In this document: positions 45,027 to 53,241 of the stretch, piece after piece | Position numbering within the stretch: the first letter of the stretch is position 1 | Layout of the letters: each line of letters opens with the position of its first letter | From: Actinomycetospora corticicola | GTDB taxonomy: Bacteria; Actinomycetota; Actinomycetes; Mycobacteriales; Pseudonocardiaceae | Reading direction: 5' to 3' | NCBI RefSeq assembly: GCF_013409505.1 | Contig: NZ_JACCBN010000001.1 | Span: 992,001 to 1,056,000, forward strand | DNA: 64,000 nucleotides | Program-made: the position numbers and the translations under genes | The notes under the pieces: model-generated | Databases searched by the model: none | What the model was told of the DNA's origin: nothing | Seen by the model: only the letters and a program-made list of their open reading frames with translations

Positions 45027-46280
45027 ATGCCCCAGCAGGTGTTCCCGCTCGACAGCACGAAGGCCTTCACCGACCAGGAGAAGATCGGCCACAACCGCTG
45101 GCACCCCGACATCCCCGCCCAGGTGCACGTGAAGCCGGGGGACACGTTCCGGGTCGACTGCCGCGAGTGGTTCGACGGTGCGATCCACAACGACGACTCG
45201 GCCGACGACATCCTCAACGCCCCGCTGAACGGGGTGCACGTGCTGTCCGGGCCGATCGCGGTCGAGGGCGCGCAGCCCGGTGACCTCCTGATCGTCGACA
45301 TCCTCGACGTCGGGCCGATCCCGCAGGAGGACTCCGGCCCGCTCGCCGGGCAGGGCTGGGGCTACACCGGGGTCTTCGCGAAGTCCAACGGCGGCGGCTT
45401 CCTCACCGACCAGTTCCCGGACGCCTACAAGGTCGTCTGGGACTTCCAGGGCGGGAAGGCGACGTCGCGGCACGTCCCGCACGTCGAGTTCACCGGGATC
45501 GTCCACCCCGGCCTCATGGGGACGGCCCCCTCGCACGACCTGCTGGGCCGGTGGAACTCCCGCGAGCAGGCCCTGATCGACACGAACCCGGGGGCCGTGC
45601 CGCCCCTCGCGCTCCCGCCGCAGCCGGACGCGGCGGTCCTCGGGTCGCTGACCGGCGACGAGTACGAGCGGGCCCGCGGCGAGGCCGCCCGCACCGCGCC
45701 GCCCCGGGAGAACGGCGGCAACCAGGACATCAAGAACTTCACCAAGGGCAGCCGCGTCTTCTACCCCGTGTTCGTCGACGGCGCGAACCTCTCGATGGGC
45801 GACCTGCACTTCTCCCAGGGCGACGGCGAGATCACGTTCTGCGGGGCGATCGAGATGGGCGGGTTCATCGACCTGCACGTCGACCTGATCAAGGGCGGGA
45901 TGGAGACCTACGGCGTCTCCGAGAACGCGATCTTCATCCCGGGCAACACCGACCCGCAGTACAGCGAGTGGATCGCCTTCTCCGGCACGTCGGTGACGCT
46001 CGACGGCGAGCAGCGCTACCTCGACTCGCACCTGTCGTACCAGCGGGCCTGCCTGCACGCGATCGACTACCTGACGACGTTCGGCTACTCGCCGATCCAG
46101 GCCTACATGATCCTGGGCGCGGCGCCGATCGAGGGCCGGCTCTCCGGCGTCGTCGACATCCCGAACTCGTGCTCGACGGTGTACCTGCCGACCGGCATCT
46201 TCGACTTCGACGTCAAGCCCGGGAAGAACGGGCCGACGCGGATCGACCCGGGCCAGGGCGTGCCCATGAGCCGGGGCTGA
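45027..46280 (+). CDS. fmdA: formamidase
   Basis: FmdA_AmdA-family amidohydrolase of 417 residues converting formamide (and perhaps acetamide) to formate plus ammonia. Typical marks: HNRWHPDIPAQVHVKPGDTFRVDCREWFDG, ILDVGPIPQEDSGPLAGQGWGYTG, HPGLMGTAPS, FYPVFVDGANLSMGDLHFSQGDGEITFCGAIEM and the TVYLPTGIFDFDVKP end. Length is normal for the family. ATG at 45027 with GAGGGAGAG. Probably nitrogen-regulated. Its stop codon lies in the first copy of a 17-bp tandem duplication. Confidence 0.94.
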   Translation: MPQQVFPLDSTKAFTDQEKIGHNRWHPDIPAQVHVKPGDTFRVDCREWFDGAIHNDDSADDILNAPLNGVHVLSGPIAVEGAQPGDLLIVDILDVGPIPQEDSGPLAGQGWGYTGVFAKSNGGGFLTDQFPDAYKVVWDFQGGKATSRHVPHVEFTGIVHPGLMGTAPSHDLLGRWNSREQALIDTNPGAVPPLALPPQPDAAVLGSLTGDEYERARGEAARTAPPRENGGNQDIKNFTKGSRVFYPVFVDGANLSMGDLHFSQGDGEITFCGAIEMGGFIDLHVDLIKGGMETYGVSENAIFIPGNTDPQYSEWIAFSGTSVTLDGEQRYLDSHLSYQRACLHAIDYLTTFGYSPIQAYMILGAAPIEGRLSGVVDIPNSCSTVYLPTGIFDFDVKPGKNGPTRIDPGQGVPMSRG

Positions 46281-46306
46281 CCCGGCGGCGGGGCTGACCC
46301 GGCGGC
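46273..46306. repeat. 17-bp direct tandem duplication over the fmdA stop
   Basis: GGGGCTGACCCGGCGGC occurs twice back to back; the first copy contains the fmdA TGA stop. It looks like a recent slippage event. Confidence 0.85.
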
Positions 46307-46321
46307 AGGTGCGACCCGCCG

Positions 46322-47548
46322 TCAGGACAGCACGGAGAGGTCGCCGGTCCGGGCGACCTCGCCGAACAGCTCCGCGCTCCGCCGGGGGACGCGCCGCAGC
46401 CCGTCGGCCCGGTCGATCCCGACGAGCCCGAACGTCGGCCGGTAGCCGACGGCCCACTCGAAGTTGTCGAACGACGACCAGTACAGGTAGCCGCGGACGT
46501 CGATCCCGTCGGCGAGGGCGGCCGCGACCTCGCCGAGGTGGGAGGCGAGGTAGCGCACCCGCTGGTCGTCGTCCGTCGTCGCGATCCCGTTCTCCGTCAC
46601 GACGACGGGGAGCCCGGCCTCGGCGATCCGGCGCAGCACCGCGCCGAAGCCGGCCGGGTACACCTCCCAGCCCATGAGCGTCGTCTCCGCGCCCTCGGGC
46701 GGACCCGCCGTCAGGTCGGGCGACGTCGCGTCGATCAGGGCCCGCGAGTAGTACTGCAGCCCCACGAAGTCGCCGACGTCGCCGCCCGCGCGCAGGTCGT
46801 CGAGGTGGGTGTCGACCATGACCATCCGTGCTGCGGCCGCCGCGCCCTCGTCGGCCTCGTCGCCCGGGCGCAGCGGCTCGAGGTGCGGCAGGTGCAGGCA
46901 GGTCCCGAGCTGCGCCGACCCCGGTCCGGCGCGCAGCACCTCGACGGCCCTCCGGTGGGCCGCCGCGAGCACCCCGTTGACCGTGACGGCCTCGGTCAGA
47001 TCGCGGTGCCCGGGCGGGAACTGGCCGGAGAGGTAGCACTCGCGCGCGACGATCTGCGGCTCGTTGATCGTGCAGACGTAGGGCATCCGGTCGCCGAGTG
47101 CGGCGGAGACCCGCGCGACGTACCGGGCGAACACGTCGAGCGCATCCGGCGCGAGCCAGCCGCCGCGGGCGGCGAACCAGCGGGGGAGCGTGAAGTGGTG
47201 CAGCGTCACGAAGGCCGTGAGCCCGTGCCGCGCGAGGGAGTCGAGCATGCGCCCGTAGTGGTCCAGCGCCGCCGTCGAGAACTCGCCCTCGGCCGGCTCG
47301 ATGCGCGACCACTCGAGGGAGAACCGGTGCGCGTTCTGGCCGAGCGAGGCGAGCAGGGCGAAGTCGTCGTCGTAGCGGTGGTAGTGGTCGATCGCGTCGC
47401 CGGAGGGCTCGACGCAGGGCGAGGCCGGGTCGTGCTCCCAGTCCCACCAGTCGTTGTTCGTGTTGTTGCCCTCGACCTGGTGGCTGGCGGTGGCGCTGCC
47501 CCAGTGGAAACCCGGCGGGAAGATCGGCACGGTCGCCCACCCTGGCAT
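46322..47548 (-). CDS. family 1 glycoside hydrolase (beta-glucosidase type)
   Basis: TIM-barrel retaining glycosidase of 408 residues. Acid/base Glu163 in CTINEPQ and nucleophile Glu319 in VVVTENGIAT; the GH1 N-terminal signature FPPGFHWGSATASHQVEGNN is at 10-29, and RFSLEWSRIEP and FVTLHHFTLPRW match the family. It lacks a signal peptide if started at the ATG at 47548, so it should act on imported disaccharides or glycosides. A longer frame upstream is open but gives no family similarity. Convergent with fmdA and divergent from the frameshifted DUF4041 gene. Substrate cannot be assigned. Confidence 0.9.
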   Translation of the reverse strand: MPGWATVPIFPPGFHWGSATASHQVEGNNTNNDWWDWEHDPASPCVEPSGDAIDHYHRYDDDFALLASLGQNAHRFSLEWSRIEPAEGEFSTAALDHYGRMLDSLARHGLTAFVTLHHFTLPRWFAARGGWLAPDALDVFARYVARVSAALGDRMPYVCTINEPQIVARECYLSGQFPPGHRDLTEAVTVNGVLAAAHRRAVEVLRAGPGSAQLGTCLHLPHLEPLRPGDEADEGAAAAARMVMVDTHLDDLRAGGDVGDFVGLQYYSRALIDATSPDLTAGPPEGAETTLMGWEVYPAGFGAVLRRIAEAGLPVVVTENGIATTDDDQRVRYLASHLGEVAAALADGIDVRGYLYWSSFDNFEWAVGYRPTFGLVGIDRADGLRRVPRRSAELFGEVARTGDLSVLS

Positions 47549-47675
47549 GACCGGCCGGACGGCGTGGGCAACGGTGCGGTGGGCACGATCAGGCGACTCG
47601 CTCTGCGCCTGATTCGTCACTCGTTGCACACTTGTCCCGGCGCGCTGGGGGCGGCTGCGCGGGAGGGGGAGCGTC

Positions 47676-48665
47676 GTGTCCGACAACATCACCTACCGTT
47701 ATGTGGTCCCGCCCGGGTGGCCGCAGCCCCCGGTCGGGTGGGCGCCGCCGCAGGGCTGGGTCCCCGACCCCGCGTGGCCTGCCGCGCCGTCGGGATGGCA
47801 GTTCTGGGTGCCGGAGGACGACGGGCGAGGGCGGCACGCGACCTCGTCGTCGGGCCGGGGACCGGCCCGACACCGCCGACCCGAGGACGAACCGGCCGGG
47901 CCCACCTCGACCGGTCCCCTCGCTGCGCCCCGCCACCGCGCCCCCGTGGTCGAAGAGCCGGTCATCCCGTTGGCACGTCGCCGGCCGTCGCCCGGGGCCC
48001 CCGGACGGGGGTGGCCGCCCTCCCCGACGGTCGACGAGCCGTCGGGCCCCTCGCCGGTGCCGGCGGATGCCGCCCCCTCTCAGCGCAACGTGCCGCGGGA
48101 GAAGGTCGGCCTGTTCGGCGCACGTAGGGAACTCCGGCTCTCGGAGGAACGTGTCGTCGGCCTCGAACAGCAGCTCGACGCGGCGATCGGCACGGCGAAC
48201 CGGCTCGCGACGGACAACGCGATGCTGCGTCGGCAGGTCGGCGAGCTCCGTGACCCGGACCTGGTCGCCCTCGAGGCGCAACGGGATCGGCTGCGGGTCG
48301 AGTCGGCGGACCTTCAGGGCCGGATGGCCGTGACGGAGGCGACCTGGCAACGGCGCAGAGGGCTGCCGGACGGATCCGCGACGACGCCGAGCAACTCGCG
48401 CGGGAGGTCGCCGCGCGGGCTGAACAGGAGGCGGCCGGACTCGTCACTCGCGCCTCCCGTCGCGCAGCCGACGAGAGCAGGAACGCCGACGAGCGTCGGC
48501 GGAGCGCGGTGGACGGCGCGGAGGCGGCGGAGCGGCGCCTCGCCGAGCTACGGAGGGAGATCGTCGAGACCGAGGACAGGGCGATGCTGCAGGAGGCCGG
48601 GATCTACGAGTTCCGGCACCGGCTCGCCGACGCGGTCGCCTACAAGGCGCGGCTCGAAGCCGTGA
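47676..48665 (+). CDS. DUF4041/GIY-YIG gene, N-terminal part (frame disrupted near 48350)
   Basis: The real portion runs from GTG 47676 to about 48353 (~226 residues); the rest of this open frame (to 48665) is Arg/Pro/Ser-rich nonsense. The N-terminus holds three aromatic-Pro repeats (PPGWPQPP, PPQGWVPDPAWP, APSGWQFWVP) seen at the start of actinobacterial DUF4041 proteins, then a disordered linker and a coiled coil starting ELRLSEERVVGLEQQLDAAI. The coiled coil continues without a gap in another frame from 48353 onward, so this gene and the next are one ~640-residue protein split by a -1 shift. Confidence 0.6.
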   Translation: MSDNITYRYVVPPGWPQPPVGWAPPQGWVPDPAWPAAPSGWQFWVPEDDGRGRHATSSSGRGPARHRRPEDEPAGPTSTGPLAAPRHRAPVVEEPVIPLARRRPSPGAPGRGWPPSPTVDEPSGPSPVPADAAPSQRNVPREKVGLFGARRELRLSEERVVGLEQQLDAAIGTANRLATDNAMLRRQVGELRDPDLVALEAQRDRLRVESADLQGRMAVTEATWQRRRGLPDGSATTPSNSRGRSPRGLNRRRPDSSLAPPVAQPTRAGTPTSVGGARWTARRRRSGASPSYGGRSSRPRTGRCCRRPGSTSSGTGSPTRSPTRRGSKP

Positions 48666-49594
48666 AGGCGCGCTACAAGGAGCTCGTCCGGCAGGACGGA
48701 GCGGTGCTCGCGGCCCAGGGCTGGACGGTCAACGGCTCCACGGCCGAGGGCAAGCGGATGATCAAGGACTACACCAAGCTGATGCTGCGCGCCTACAACG
48801 CCGAGGTGGACGCCGCCGTCCGCACGATGCGGCCGCATCGGCTCGAGACGTCCATCGAGAGGCTGACGAAGGCCCAGGAGACGATCGCCCGGCTGGGACG
48901 AACGATGAGCATCCGCATCTCGGAGGCCTACCACCGCGCGCGGATCGAGGAACTCGAGCTGACCGCGGACCACCTCGCGCAGATCGAGGAGGAGAAGGAG
49001 CGGGCGCGGGCGGAGCGTGAGCGGGTCCGCGACGAGGCCGCCGCGAAGAAGGAGGTCGCCCGGGAACGCGAGAAGTTGATGAAGGAGCATGCCCACTGGC
49101 AGGCCCTCGTCCAGCGAGCCGAGTCCGGTGCCGTCGACGAGTCCGTCGCTGTCGAGGCCGCCGAGGCGTTGGAACGCATCGACGGAGCCCTCGAGGACCT
49201 GAGCGTGCGGGCGAACCCCGGGGTCGGCACGGTCTACGTGATCTCGAACGTCGGTGCATTCGGGGAGAACGTCATCAAGGTCGGAGTGACCCGGCGACCG
49301 AACGTCGACGACCGGGTCCGCGAACTGGGCGATGCGTCGGTCCCCTTCAAGTTCGACCTCCACACCGCGATCTTCACCCAGGATGCCTATGGCCTCGAGA
49401 ACCAGCTGCACAAGGCCCTTGCAGATCGTCGGGTGAACCGGGTGAACATGCGGCGGGAGTTCTTCTACGCGACGCCCGCGGAGGTCCGGGAGATCCTGGC
49501 GAGGACCGACCACGCCCGGTGGGTGTACGAGTACCGCGATGACGCGGAGGCCGAGGAATGGCGAACGAGTCAGAGGCTCATGTCCGGCGGATGA
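48509..49594 (+). CDS. DUF4041 plus T5orf172/GIY-YIG-like nuclease domain, C-terminal part
   Basis: Open frame of 361 residues from a GTG at 48509; its coding frame extends back to about 48353 with good coiled coil (DDAEQLAREVAARAEQEAAGL). Order: coiled coil and DUF4041 region (about 1-215; KARYKELVRQDG, TAEGKRMIKDYTKLMLRAYNAEVDAAV), then a T5orf172-type domain related to GIY-YIG nucleases (VGTVYVISNVGAFGENVIKVGVTRRP, ALADRRVNRVNMRREFFY). In intact relatives the two parts form one chain. If translated alone it lacks the N-terminal aromatic repeats. The split may be a true mutation, a sequencing error or ribosomal frameshifting. Related proteins occur in phages and defence loci. Confidence 0.7.
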   Translation: MDGAEAAERRLAELRREIVETEDRAMLQEAGIYEFRHRLADAVAYKARLEAVKARYKELVRQDGAVLAAQGWTVNGSTAEGKRMIKDYTKLMLRAYNAEVDAAVRTMRPHRLETSIERLTKAQETIARLGRTMSIRISEAYHRARIEELELTADHLAQIEEEKERARAERERVRDEAAAKKEVAREREKLMKEHAHWQALVQRAESGAVDESVAVEAAEALERIDGALEDLSVRANPGVGTVYVISNVGAFGENVIKVGVTRRPNVDDRVRELGDASVPFKFDLHTAIFTQDAYGLENQLHKALADRRVNRVNMRREFFYATPAEVREILARTDHARWVYEYRDDAEAEEWRTSQRLMSGG

Positions 49595-49666
49595 GCCACC
49601 GAGGTAGAGCGTCACCGACCGTCGCGCGGGGCATTCCCGGCGAAGACGTCGTTGGAAGGGCGCTAC

Positions 49667-50509
49667 ATGGTCGAGTACAACCACTCCTACGTCGACGTGG
49701 GCGAGGTGGTCCTGCACGTCGCCGAGATCGGTGACGGCGCGCCGGTCCTGCTCGTGCACGGCTTCCCGCAGACCTGGTACTCGTGGACCGCAGTTGCGCC
49801 GCTGCTGGCTGACGCCGGCTACCGGTGCGTGATGCCCGATCTGCGCGGTCTCGGGGACTCCACCCGGCCGCTGCACGGGTACGACAAGCAGACCCTTGGC
49901 GAGGACCTCGTGCGGGTTCTCGACGCGTTCGACATCGAGCGGTGCGCCGTCGTCGGGCACGACTGGGGCGGCGCCGTCGCCTTCTCGATCGCGGCGCGGC
50001 ACCCGGAGCGGGTGAGCAGGCTCGGCGTCGTCGACGTCGCGATCCCCGGGGACGGGCAGCCGAACATCTCGCAGGGCGGTCGACGCTGGCACCATGCCTT
50101 CCTCGGCACGCTCGACCTCCCGGAGGCCCTGATCACCGGGCGGGAGGAGGTGTTCCTGCGCTGGTTCTACGAGCACTACGGCCACCACCAGAAGGTCCTT
50201 CCCGACGATGCCGTGGCCGAGTACCTGCGCTGCTACACCGCCGCCGGGGCGCTACGCGCGGGCTTCGAGCTCTACCGCACCGTGCCGCTGGACATCGCCG
50301 CCAACGAGACGCTGGGGAAGATCGACGTGCCCGTGCTCGCCGTCGGCGGTGCGACCTCCTTCGGTCGCGGCGACGAGGTCGAGGAGTCGCTGCGGCGGAT
50401 GGCGCACGACGTCACCGGCCACGTGATTCCCGACTGCGGGCACTGGGTGCCCGAGGAGAAGCCGCGGGAGCTCGCGGAGCTGATCATCGGACACGTGGGG
50501 CCGTCATGA
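49667..50509 (+). CDS. alpha/beta hydrolase, epoxide hydrolase type
   Basis: Protein of 280 residues. The oxyanion/HGFP motif VLLVHGFPQTWYSW is at 27-40 and the nucleophile Asp99 in VVGHDWGGAVAF. Asp rather than Ser at this place is the mark of epoxide hydrolases and haloalkane dehalogenases. The catalytic His is in PDCGHWVPEEKP near 263. The RxGHHQ-like cap residues are not classical, so an epoxide or haloacetate substrate is possible. ATG at 49667 with GGAAGGG 6 nt upstream. Followed by palindromic repeat copy D and the nitrilase gene. Confidence 0.82.
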   Translation: MVEYNHSYVDVGEVVLHVAEIGDGAPVLLVHGFPQTWYSWTAVAPLLADAGYRCVMPDLRGLGDSTRPLHGYDKQTLGEDLVRVLDAFDIERCAVVGHDWGGAVAFSIAARHPERVSRLGVVDVAIPGDGQPNISQGGRRWHHAFLGTLDLPEALITGREEVFLRWFYEHYGHHQKVLPDDAVAEYLRCYTAAGALRAGFELYRTVPLDIAANETLGKIDVPVLAVGGATSFGRGDEVEESLRRMAHDVTGHVIPDCGHWVPEEKPRELAELIIGHVGPS

Positions 50510-50556
50510 CGACGGGTCTCGCCGACTCAGCGCGCCACGAGGTGCGCTGCGCGCCC

Positions 50557-50596
50557 GTGAGTACTTTTCCGTGCCAGGGCACGGATGAGTACTCAC
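50557..50596. repeat. 40-bp palindromic repeat, copy D (variant GTGAGTACT)
   Basis: Arms GTGAGTACTTTTCCGTGC and GCACGGATGAGTACTCAC (16/18 paired, one of the two misses a G-T) around CAGG. It separates the hydrolase and nitrilase genes. Its right flank, CAGGGCGGAGCCACC, contains the ribosome site of the nitrilase gene (start 50613). Confidence 0.8.
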
Positions 50597-50612
50597 AGGG
50601 CGGAGCCACCTC

Positions 50613-51677
50613 GTGATCGAGCCGTACACCGCGGTCGGGCTGATCCCGACGTTCCGGGGCATCCGCGAGCGCGCCGACATCGCGCACAATCTCGAGCACC
50701 TCGAGAGCCTGACGACGGCGGCGTTCTGGCTGTCGAACCTCGACGTCCCGGTGAAGCTGCTCGCCATCCCCGAGGGCGCGCTGCAGGGCTTCAACGACGA
50801 GATCCTCGACGTCGACCACGTCGACTTCGCCCACCACTGCGCGATCGACCTGCCCGGACCGGAGACCGAGCGACTCGGCCGGCTGGCGTCGCGGTGGGGC
50901 GTGTGGATCATGGCGCAGGCGAAGGTCCGGCACCCGGAGTGGCCCGACCTGTTCTTCAACGCGGGGTTCGTCCTCTCGCCGGACGAGGAGATCGTGCTCG
51001 TCCACTACAAGCTCAACGCGCTGCTGCCGGTGGAGCGCTCGGTGTCCCCGCACGACCTGTTCGACTGGTGGGTCGAGCGGTACGGCCGCACGCTCGACGC
51101 GTTCTGGCCGGTCGCGGACACGCCGATCGGTCGGCTCGGCGTCATGATGGCGATGGAGGGCTGCTACCCGGAGAACGGGCGCGGGCTGGCGCTCAACGGG
51201 GCCGAGGTCGTCTACCGGGCCTCGCTGCCGGTGCCGTTCACCGAGAACGACGTCTTCGAGATCACCAACCGGGCGCGGGCCCTGGAGAACAACTTCGTCG
51301 TGATCGCCCCGAACATCGGCGGCTACCACCTCTACCCGGAGAGCCCGACCGCGATCGACGCCGGCGGCGGCCGGTCGATGATCGTGAACCACCGTGGCCA
51401 GATCGTCGGGAAGCAGTTCGACACCAACGGCTCGACGTTCGTCAGCGGCGTCGTCGACATCGAGGCCCTCCGCCACCACCGGGCGTCCGCGCAGATCAGC
51501 AGCTGGACCAAGGACATCCGCGCCGAGCTCGCCCAGATCGTCTACGAGCAGCCGATCTACCCGAAGAACCTCTACCTCGACCGGACTCCGCCCCACCACG
51601 AGGAGTACCGCCGGGAGATCCTGCAACGCCAGATCGACCTGCTGCACGACCGCGACGTCTGGCGGCGCCCGGGCTGA
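50613..51677 (+). CDS. nitrilase/carbon-nitrogen hydrolase family enzyme
   Basis: Protein of 354 residues with the complete Glu-Lys-Cys triad: Glu54 in AIPEGAL, Lys133 in VHYKLNALLP, Cys184 in MMAMEGCYPENG. Hydrolyses a nitrile or amide C-N bond. The insert SVSPHDLFDWWVERYGRTLDAFWPV and the MEGCYPE context set it apart from plant-type nitrilases and suggest an amidase-like member, but the substrate is open. GTG at 50613 with GGGCGGAG upstream, provided by the flank of palindromic repeat copy D. It ends 3 bp before the convergent ribbon-helix-helix gene. May cooperate with the preceding hydrolase. Confidence 0.85.
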   Translation: MIEPYTAVGLIPTFRGIRERADIAHNLEHLESLTTAAFWLSNLDVPVKLLAIPEGALQGFNDEILDVDHVDFAHHCAIDLPGPETERLGRLASRWGVWIMAQAKVRHPEWPDLFFNAGFVLSPDEEIVLVHYKLNALLPVERSVSPHDLFDWWVERYGRTLDAFWPVADTPIGRLGVMMAMEGCYPENGRGLALNGAEVVYRASLPVPFTENDVFEITNRARALENNFVVIAPNIGGYHLYPESPTAIDAGGGRSMIVNHRGQIVGKQFDTNGSTFVSGVVDIEALRHHRASAQISSWTKDIRAELAQIVYEQPIYPKNLYLDRTPPHHEEYRREILQRQIDLLHDRDVWRRPG

Positions 51678-51680
51678 CCG

Positions 51681-52010
51681 CTACGGCTCCCGCGGCGGGG
51701 TCACGTCGAGGTAGCCGCGGATCGCGTCGCGGAGCAGGTCCACCACGGGGCGGCCCTCCTCGATCGCCCGGATGTGCAGCTCGTCGCGCAGTGCCCGGGG
51801 GACCCGGCCGGAGAGGTAGACGAGCTCCTGCCGGGTCGGTGTGCCGCGGTGCTGCCGCCGGCCACGGGGACCGTCGACGGGCATGAGCGGGCTCGGCGCC
51901 GGGGCGAGGGTCGACGTGGGGTCCGGTCGGCGGCGCTCCGCGGCCGGCGGCCCCACCCGACGGCGGGCGCCGGGGTCGGGAGCGGGACGGCGGGGCTCAG
52001 ACGGCGGCAT
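51681..52010 (-). CDS. ribbon-helix-helix protein, partner of ParA
   Basis: Protein of 109 residues. A disordered Pro/Arg-rich N-terminus (~55 residues) is followed by a ribbon-helix-helix at about 60-105: RQELVYLSGRVPRALRDELHIRAIEEGRPVVDLLRDAIRGYLD. Such small RHH proteins serve as the centromere-binding partner of ParA in type Ib-like plasmid partition systems and autoregulate the operon. ATG at 52010 lies 14 bp inside the end of parA. Its probable binding site is the array of 8-bp repeats upstream of parA (52868-52931). No replication gene is nearby, so it is an orphan chromosomal cassette. Confidence 0.75.
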   Translation of the reverse strand: MPPSEPRRPAPDPGARRRVGPPAAERRRPDPTSTLAPAPSPLMPVDGPRGRRQHRGTPTRQELVYLSGRVPRALRDELHIRAIEEGRPVVDLLRDAIRGYLDVTPPREP

Positions 52011-52803
52011 CGAGCCGGACCTCCAGCTGGTCGGCGAGGGTGGCGAAGACCTCGAGCAGCGGCCTCGCCGGGGCTCCGCGCGCCCGGAGGGGCTGGGCGG
52101 CGTCGATGGCCTCGGCGAGCACGGCCCGCGACGGGACCGGGGGCGACCACACCAGCTCACCGAAGGTCTCGGTGACCGACTCGGTGTGCCAGGCGTGCAG
52201 GCCGCGCCGTCGGTCGTGCTCGTTGACGATCACCCCGGAGACGGCGAGGTCGGGGCGACCGAGATGGCGTCGGTAGGCCGCGACGAAGTCCCGGACCCGG
52301 ATCGCGCCCTGCAGGTGGTCGAACTCCGGGCGCAGGACGAGCACCACCGTGTCGGCCGCGGCCAGGCCGAGCTGGGTGAGGTGCCCCAGCGAGGGCGGGC
52401 AGTCGAGCAGCGTCACGTCGTAGTCCTCGGCGACGCCGGTGAGGGCGACGTCGAGGCGTTCGTGGGAGCCGAGCTGGCCGGCCTCGGCGACGCGGGCCTC
52501 GAGGTCGTAGCGGGCCGGCAGCAGGTCGATGCGGGTCGCCAGGTCGGCCGCGGACCCGGTCCACCGGCAGCCGACCAGCGCGTCCGCCGCGCATCCCTTC
52601 TGGTTCGCGGCGACCACCTCGGCGGCGGTCACCATGTCGGTGAGGTCGGCCTCGCCGTAGCCGAGTCGGCGCGACAGGTTGGCCTGCGGGTCGAGGTCGA
52701 CCGCGAGGACCCGGCGTCCGCGGGCCGCGAGGGCCTCCGCCAGGTGTGCGATCGCGGTCGTCTTCCCGGCACCGCCCTTGTTGTTGGCCACGGCGATCCG
52801 CAT
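51997..52803 (-). CDS. parA: ParA-family partition ATPase
   Basis: ATPase of 268 residues. Deviant Walker A NNKGGAGKTT at 7-16 with the signature Lys, Walker A' VDLDPQANLSRRLG, and Walker B-type VTLLDCPPSLG near 128. There is no N-terminal HTH (type Ib-like), in keeping with an RHH partner. ATG at 52803 is chosen because MRIAVANNKGG starts the fold; the open frame upstream runs through the repeat array and is not coding. Forms a two-gene operon with the RHH gene. It is not the chromosomal Soj-Spo0J pair, which lies next to the origin genes. Confidence 0.88.
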   Translation of the reverse strand: MRIAVANNKGGAGKTTAIAHLAEALAARGRRVLAVDLDPQANLSRRLGYGEADLTDMVTAAEVVAANQKGCAADALVGCRWTGSAADLATRIDLLPARYDLEARVAEAGQLGSHERLDVALTGVAEDYDVTLLDCPPSLGHLTQLGLAAADTVVLVLRPEFDHLQGAIRVRDFVAAYRRHLGRPDLAVSGVIVNEHDRRRGLHAWHTESVTETFGELVWSPPVPSRAVLAEAIDAAQPLRARGAPARPLLEVFATLADQLEVRLDAAV

Positions 52804-52867
52804 GCGCCCGCACCCCCGCCCCGACGACCCCCGACCGGCGCGCCAGCGTGGTGCAGCGGGGCCGGGA

Positions 52868-52931
52868 GAGCACAGTGACACCCGCGCACGCGTGCTCACA
52901 AGCACCCGTGCACACGTGCATGTGTGCACAC
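52868..52931. repeat. eight tandem 8-bp repeats upstream of parA (candidate parS/operator)
   Basis: Contiguous units GAGCACAG, TGACACCC, GCGCACGC, GTGCTCAC, AAGCACCC, GTGCACAC, GTGCATGT, GTGCACAC. Consensus GTGCACAC with strict 8-bp phasing and 4 to 8 matches per unit. RHH proteins (for example MetJ) bind directly adjacent 8-bp boxes, so this is a plausible site for the RHH partner. It lies 65-128 bp upstream of the parA start. Confidence 0.7.
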
Positions 52932-53241
52932 GGTGCCGCTGCTCCGAGCGGGGCAACGATCGCGCCACGGCGCGCCGCGCGGCACCCGTCCGTACCAGCG
53001 CAGGCGGGTGAACCGCTTGCGCCGCTTCGCTACCGGGTCAGCATCACCGCCTCGCGGCCCCTTCCGGCCGAACCGCCCGCCGCCTATGGTCCAGCGACAC
53101 CGATCGCCGAGACGTGGCGCAGGCCGGGGACACCACTCCCGCCGCGCCGGCGCCGAGCGCCGTGATCGACGTGCGCCACCCCGGACCGCCCTGCGGCCGT
53201 CGGGGCGACGAACGATGCCCGCGGGACGAGGGGGACCTGTG

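Noticed and set aside
51997-52968. A longer ParA starting at 52968.
   Set aside because: The extra 55 residues translate the 8-bp repeat array, and the ATPase fold begins directly at the ATG at 52803.
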